A DNA stretch of 8,583 bases from DATAYF01 sp036272735. GTDB lineage: Bacteria > Chloroflexota > Ktedonobacteria > Ktedonobacterales > Ktedonobacteraceae. Under the pieces are notes generated by a model, which had not been told where the DNA came from, searched no databases, and saw nothing but the letters and a program-made list of their open reading frames with translations. The stretch covers positions 1-8,583 of the forward strand of contig DATAYF010000475.1 in assembly GCA_036272735.1 (NCBI GenBank), given 5' to 3'. This document shows, piece by piece, positions 6,320 through 8,583 of this stretch (position 1 is the stretch's first letter; every line of letters begins with the position of its first letter). The position numbers and the translations under genes were made by a program.

Positions 6320-6518
6320 GAAACTGTTTTCTCCTACTTAAATGGTATTGTTCCCCATCATCCCATATACAGCACTTTCTATTCTATCACAGAACGCGAA
6401 TTGGTATTAGACCAGATCTGAGGCTCACCTTTTATTGATCCTTGTTTGTGTTTTGTCGTGAGTGTGTCGTTTGAGGGATCGTGTTCAATGGCTGGCTGGC
6501 TCGAAGGAGGTGGTGCCG

Positions 6519-6815
6519 ATGGCGAATGCCTATGGGAAGTGGCCGGGGGTGATCGCGATTGTGGCTGATGCGGATGTGTATTGTGTTCCATGTGCGAAAG
6601 GCCTGTATAGCGAAACGACTATACAAGCGGTGGTTGATGGGACTCCTGGTTATGAAGCGTATCAGGATCATGAGGGGAATCCCTTTGGGGTGGTGTTGCG
6701 GATGAGTGAGGATCTGCATTGTCAGTATTGTGGTTGCTGTCATAGCAGGCTGTGCGACGATACCTGCTCCTGTTATCGCTTTCATGACGTAGAGTCATTC
6801 TTGCGTTCATGGTGA
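6519..6815 (+). CDS. Cys-rich zinc-binding-type small protein, 98 aa
   Basis: ATG 6519 stands 8 nt after GGAGG (6506-6510) in GAAGGAGGTGGTGCCG, the shared leader of the series; the in-frame extension to 6462 has no ribosome-binding site. The protein opens MANAYGKWPGVIAIVADADV and has C22-x2-C25 near the N-terminus and a dense cluster C68-x2-C71-x-C73-C74-x4-C79-x3-C83-x-C85 near the end. That is enough for two zinc sites (C22/C25 with part of the cluster, or two within it). Between them lies an acidic, Tyr/Gly-rich stretch ('TPGYEAYQDHEGNPFG'). I recall similar uncharacterised proteins in Ktedonobacteria but no named family. It is the first gene after the IS630 unit and lies 46 nt before the next small gene. 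Confidence 0.7.
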   Translation: MANAYGKWPGVIAIVADADVYCVPCAKGLYSETTIQAVVDGTPGYEAYQDHEGNPFGVVLRMSEDLHCQYCGCCHSRLCDDTCSCYRFHDVESFLRSW

Positions 6816-6861
6816 GGCTGTTCATCTCTTGCGGGACGTTGTGAAGAAGGAGGTGGTGCGT

Positions 6862-7083
6862 ATGGAAAAGCTGAAAATGGCGGCGACAATTTTCCATCTT
6901 CCAGTGAATTGGGTGATGGTCGTGGTGATTGGTGTGGCTTTTCTGATTGCTGCGACCATGTTGGGAGAGGTTGGTACGAAAAAGAGATCAGGGAAAGTGG
7001 TGATCTTGCTGGGAGCTGTGGCGGCGGTGCTTATCTTCTGGACTCCCCTGGGTGCGCATCTCTTCGCATTGCTGAGGCGGTAG
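6862..7083 (+). CDS. Two-TM mini-protein, 73 aa, unknown function
   Basis: ATG 6862 follows AAGGAGGTGGTGCGT (GGAGG 6849-6853, 8-nt spacing); the longer frame from TTG 6829 is not supported. The protein begins MEKLKMAATIFHLPVNWVMV and has TM segments at about residues 17-34 and 46-61, a basic loop 'GTKKRSGK' (38-45) and a tail 'TPLGAHLFALLRR'. The predicted orientation is loop inside. It differs from the other two mini-proteins by a 16-residue amphipathic N-terminal extension. The stop is 20 nt before the primase-like gene, so the two are surely in one transcript. A membrane partner or anchor for the primase protein is possible but only a guess from position. Confidence 0.7.
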   Translation: MEKLKMAATIFHLPVNWVMVVVIGVAFLIAATMLGEVGTKKRSGKVVILLGAVAAVLIFWTPLGAHLFALLRR

Positions 7084-7103
7084 AAGGGTAGGGGAGGTGG
7101 CGG

Positions 7104-8018
7104 ATGTATGTCGTGACAGCGGAACTGGTGGCGGAGTATGCCTCGTTGTTTGTGCACTGCTGGGACTACTATGCGGTCCAGCAACGCGATGGCTCGTATC
7201 GGCCAACGTATCAGCCTTTGACGCTGGTGCGGTTGGCCGATCACCTCTGTGGTCGCTACACGCTCGGAACGTATAGTACGGATCGTGCGGGGTATTGTGC
7301 CTGGGCGGTGTTTGATGCGGATGAGGATGATGGGCTCGAGCGCCTGGTCCTGCTGGCTGAAGAGCTGGCGGGATCAGGCGTTGCTTCAGTGTTGGAAGCC
7401 AGCCGACGCGGCGGTCATCTGTGGGTGTTTCTGGTGCAACCAACTCCGGCGTGGGTGATGCGCCGCTGGTTGTTATCGTATGCGCTGGCCTTTGGCGTGG
7501 AATTGTACCCCAAGCAAGACGAGCTACGCACGGGCGGTGTCGGGAACCTGGTGCGCTTGCCGCTGGGAGTGCATCGGCAAAGTGGTGGCTGGTATCCGTT
7601 CGTGTTGCCTGAGTCCTATGGCAAGCCATTAGCTGTTGGGGAAACGGTGGCGGATTGTTGTAGGTGGCTGGGTGAGCAGGAGGATCCGAGGGAACTGGTG
7701 GGAGCGAGCGCTGTGAGGGATCGACCAGGGCGTGGTGCTATTCGAGCGTGGTGTCGTACGCAAGATATCGGGGAAATAATCGGGCGCTATGTCGCCTTGA
7801 ATGCTCGTGGTATTGGGCGTTGTCCCTTGCCAGGGCATCACTATCGGGGGGATGTGCGTCCGAGCTTGCAGGTGTTTGGGGGTGATGGGAGGGAGGACCC
7901 GCATTGGTATTGCTACACCTGGGGCCGTGCGGGCGACCTGTTCGATTTTCTGTGTCTGTATCATGGGGTATCAGTGCAAGAGGCATGGCACCGCTTACAG
8001 CAAGGGACGCTCGGGTAA
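7104..8018 (+). CDS. Primase-polymerase-like protein with C-terminal CHC2-type finger, 304 aa
   Basis: This protein would lay down primers or short DNA for replication of a mobile element. The N-terminal catalytic part resembles the archaeo-eukaryotic primase fold of the type found in TOTE-like proteins: metal-binding DxD as F70-D71-A72-D73, the 'SRRGGHLWVF' block (residues 100-109, with H105), then 'LYPKQDELRTGGVGNLVRLPLGVH' (134-157), matching the 'lfP.qd....GG.GNli.LPl' signature. The C-terminal part is DnaG/CHC2-like: 'DIGEIIGRYVAL', C240-PLPG-H245, 'RPSLQVF', then WYCYTWGRAGDLFDFLCLYHG. The usual second Cys of CxxC is W273, so only three ligands (C240, H245 or H246, C270) remain. ATG 7104 is 6 nt from GGAGG (7093-7097); the ATG at 7108 gives an immediate stop. 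No helicase or Rep gene is visible; it ends 57 nt from a convergent gene. Confidence 0.8.
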   Translation: MYVVTAELVAEYASLFVHCWDYYAVQQRDGSYRPTYQPLTLVRLADHLCGRYTLGTYSTDRAGYCAWAVFDADEDDGLERLVLLAEELAGSGVASVLEASRRGGHLWVFLVQPTPAWVMRRWLLSYALAFGVELYPKQDELRTGGVGNLVRLPLGVHRQSGGWYPFVLPESYGKPLAVGETVADCCRWLGEQEDPRELVGASAVRDRPGRGAIRAWCRTQDIGEIIGRYVALNARGIGRCPLPGHHYRGDVRPSLQVFGGDGREDPHWYCYTWGRAGDLFDFLCLYHGVSVQEAWHRLQQGTLG

Positions 8019-8075
8019 ATCGCGTGCTTGCCTTTGAAGAGAGGAGGTGCCTACTGCTCCCGCTTCTGGCAGAGA

Positions 8076-8444
8076 TCAGTGCCTAAAAATGGGGATACGG
8101 TGATGGATTTCTGGTCCCCCTCCTGGGAACGCCGAGATACCGTGAAAGATTGGTCCTGGTCTCTCTCCTGGGAACGCCGAGATACTGTGCGGGATTGGTC
8201 CTGGTCCCTCTCCTGGGAACGCCTCTCTTGAGACATGAACGAACGCGACAGAACCAAGGAGGAAGAAGAAAACGAAGAGGGCCACGATCAGAAAGATGAT
8301 GGTCGCAGGACGTAACCCCCTGCCCATGCGTATCGTGTGTTTTGGCTCGGCCTGGAGTTTCTCCCCTTCGCTCCAGCGGTCTCGCGCACCCTGCCAGTCA
8401 GACGCTCTTTCAGGCTCAAATGCCAGGCGTTCATGTTGCTGCAT
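8076..8444 (-). CDS. Single-pass membrane protein with Gly/Pro repeat tail, 122 aa
   Basis: ATG 8442-8444 follows GAGAGG with 7-nt spacing; a TTG at 8477 in the same frame is less likely. The protein has a charged cytoplasmic-type N-terminal part (residues 1-46, 'MQQHERLAFEPERASDWQGA'), one strong TM segment at about 47-69 (ATIIFLIVALFVFFFLLGSV) and a tail of three 15-residue-spaced repeats built on 'AFPGE.PGPI.H.IS' (about 75-121). The tail is rich in Gly, Pro and His. With positive residues before the helix (R40, R42, R45), the tail would be outside. The repeats are encoded by near-identical 45-bp DNA units, so the copy number may vary between strains. The + strand reading of the same DNA is also open but has no start signal. 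The family is unknown. Confidence 0.65.
   Translation of the reverse strand: MQQHERLAFEPERASDWQGARDRWSEGEKLQAEPKHTIRMGRGLRPATIIFLIVALFVFFFLLGSVAFVHVSREAFPGEGPGPIPHSISAFPGERPGPIFHGISAFPGGGPEIHHRIPIFRH
8104..8222. repeat. 45-bp tandem repeats (about 2.7 copies) inside the membrane-protein gene
   Basis: TCCTGGGAACGCC recurs at 45-bp steps (starting about 8120, 8165 and 8210), and the intervening sequence (GAGATAC, GTG, GATTGGTCCTGGTC) is nearly identical in the two full units. The leftmost unit is degenerate and shorter. A period of 45, a multiple of three, keeps the frame and gives the 15-residue protein repeats. Confidence 0.8.
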
Positions 8445-8497
8445 CGTTTTTCCTCTCCCGTTGTCTTTCTTCTTCAAAAGGAAAATATCCGCCTCTC

Positions 8498-8526
8498 AGA
8501 CTACCTGATATGGGCTCAAAAGTCAA
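8498..8526 (-). promoter_or_regulatory. Candidate promoter of the repeat-tailed membrane protein
   Basis: On the minus strand TTGACT (8526-8521, 5/6) lies 17 nt from TAGTCT (8503-8498, 3/6). This is about 50 nt before the start codon at 8444. No other gene begins between 8445 and 8583. Confidence 0.4.
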
Positions 8527-8583
8527 CAAGCAGACAATACTCATCAAAATGTCAGAAGACCCACCATCCTTGACAGAGTTGGG

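Larger units (their letters stand above)
4768..6407. mobile_element. IS630-family element carrying a GNAT passenger gene
   Basis: ATACCAATTCGCG (4768-4780) is repeated in perfect inverted form as CGCGAATTGGTAT (6395-6407). TA dinucleotides lie at both ends (4769-4770 and 6405-6406), as expected for IS630, which inserts at TA. Between them are a minus-strand DDE transposase remnant (5843-4783) next to the left repeat and an intact acetyltransferase gene (6319-5903) next to the right one. The span of 1640 bp exceeds the usual 1.1-1.2 kb of the family by about the size of the passenger. A weak repeat-like stretch at 5894-5907 (CGCGAA then TATT) leaves open that the original element ended there. 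The copy is no longer autonomous because the transposase is frameshifted. Confidence 0.75.

Noticed and set aside
6988..7629. 213-aa minus-strand ORF
   Set aside because: It is Pro/His/Thr-rich low-complexity translation antisense to the primase-like gene; no ribosome-binding site.
8041..8086. Small gene after the GAGGAGGTG at 8041
   Set aside because: This Shine-Dalgarno-like site has no start codon at a useful distance except a CTG giving about 10 residues; at best it is a relic of the shared leader.
8028..8231. 67-aa + strand ORF with 'DWSWSLSWE' repeats
   Set aside because: It reads the 45-bp repeats on the other strand; it has no start signal, while the minus frame has a leader, a TM segment and a promoter-like pair.

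Overview
The window looks like an accessory, insertion-rich stretch of a Ktedonobacteria-type Chloroflexota chromosome or large plasmid. This is an inference from recognised families: the TnpB lineage with a DLYSAF third RuvC motif, the 'VVNDTPEIL' single-receiver regulators and the IS630 elements are of the kind abundant in that class. No rRNA, tRNA or housekeeping gene is present to confirm it.

Left end (1-2430): the 3' part of a broken MFS transporter gene on the + strand runs into a heavily decayed minus-strand tnpB (IS200/IS605-type RNA-guided nuclease) with at least five frameshifts. Its consensus-like promoter and a set of strong hairpins lie at its upstream side. Positions 2249-2927 have no convincing gene but hold hairpins, two tandem 25-bp palindromic repeats and a candidate + strand promoter.

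Centre and right (2928-8018): a same-strand series of small, intact genes. In order they encode a 2-TM mini-protein (52 aa), a Cys-motif protein (82 aa), a 68-aa protein, an HNH nuclease, a 2-TM mini-protein (51 aa), a single-domain response regulator, then (after an insertion) a Cys-rich protein (98 aa), a 2-TM mini-protein (73 aa) and a primase-polymerase-like protein with a C-terminal CHC2-like zinc finger (304 aa). Six of them share an almost identical translation-initiation leader (GGAGG, usually followed by TGGT, 7-8 nt before ATG). This suggests one co-evolved cargo or replication module of a mobile element.

The series is split by an IS630-like unit (4768-6407) bounded by perfect 13-bp inverted repeats. 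Its transposase is frameshifted twice, but it carries an intact GNAT acetyltransferase between the transposase and the right repeat, so it may be a passenger-carrying IS.

Right end (8019-8583): a convergent minus-strand gene encodes a single-pass membrane protein with a Gly/Pro-rich tail made of 15-residue repeats (45-bp DNA repeats). A plausible sigma-70-type promoter lies upstream of it.

The transposon and transporter genes are broken while the small cargo genes are all open. The frameshifts therefore look like real decay rather than general sequencing error.
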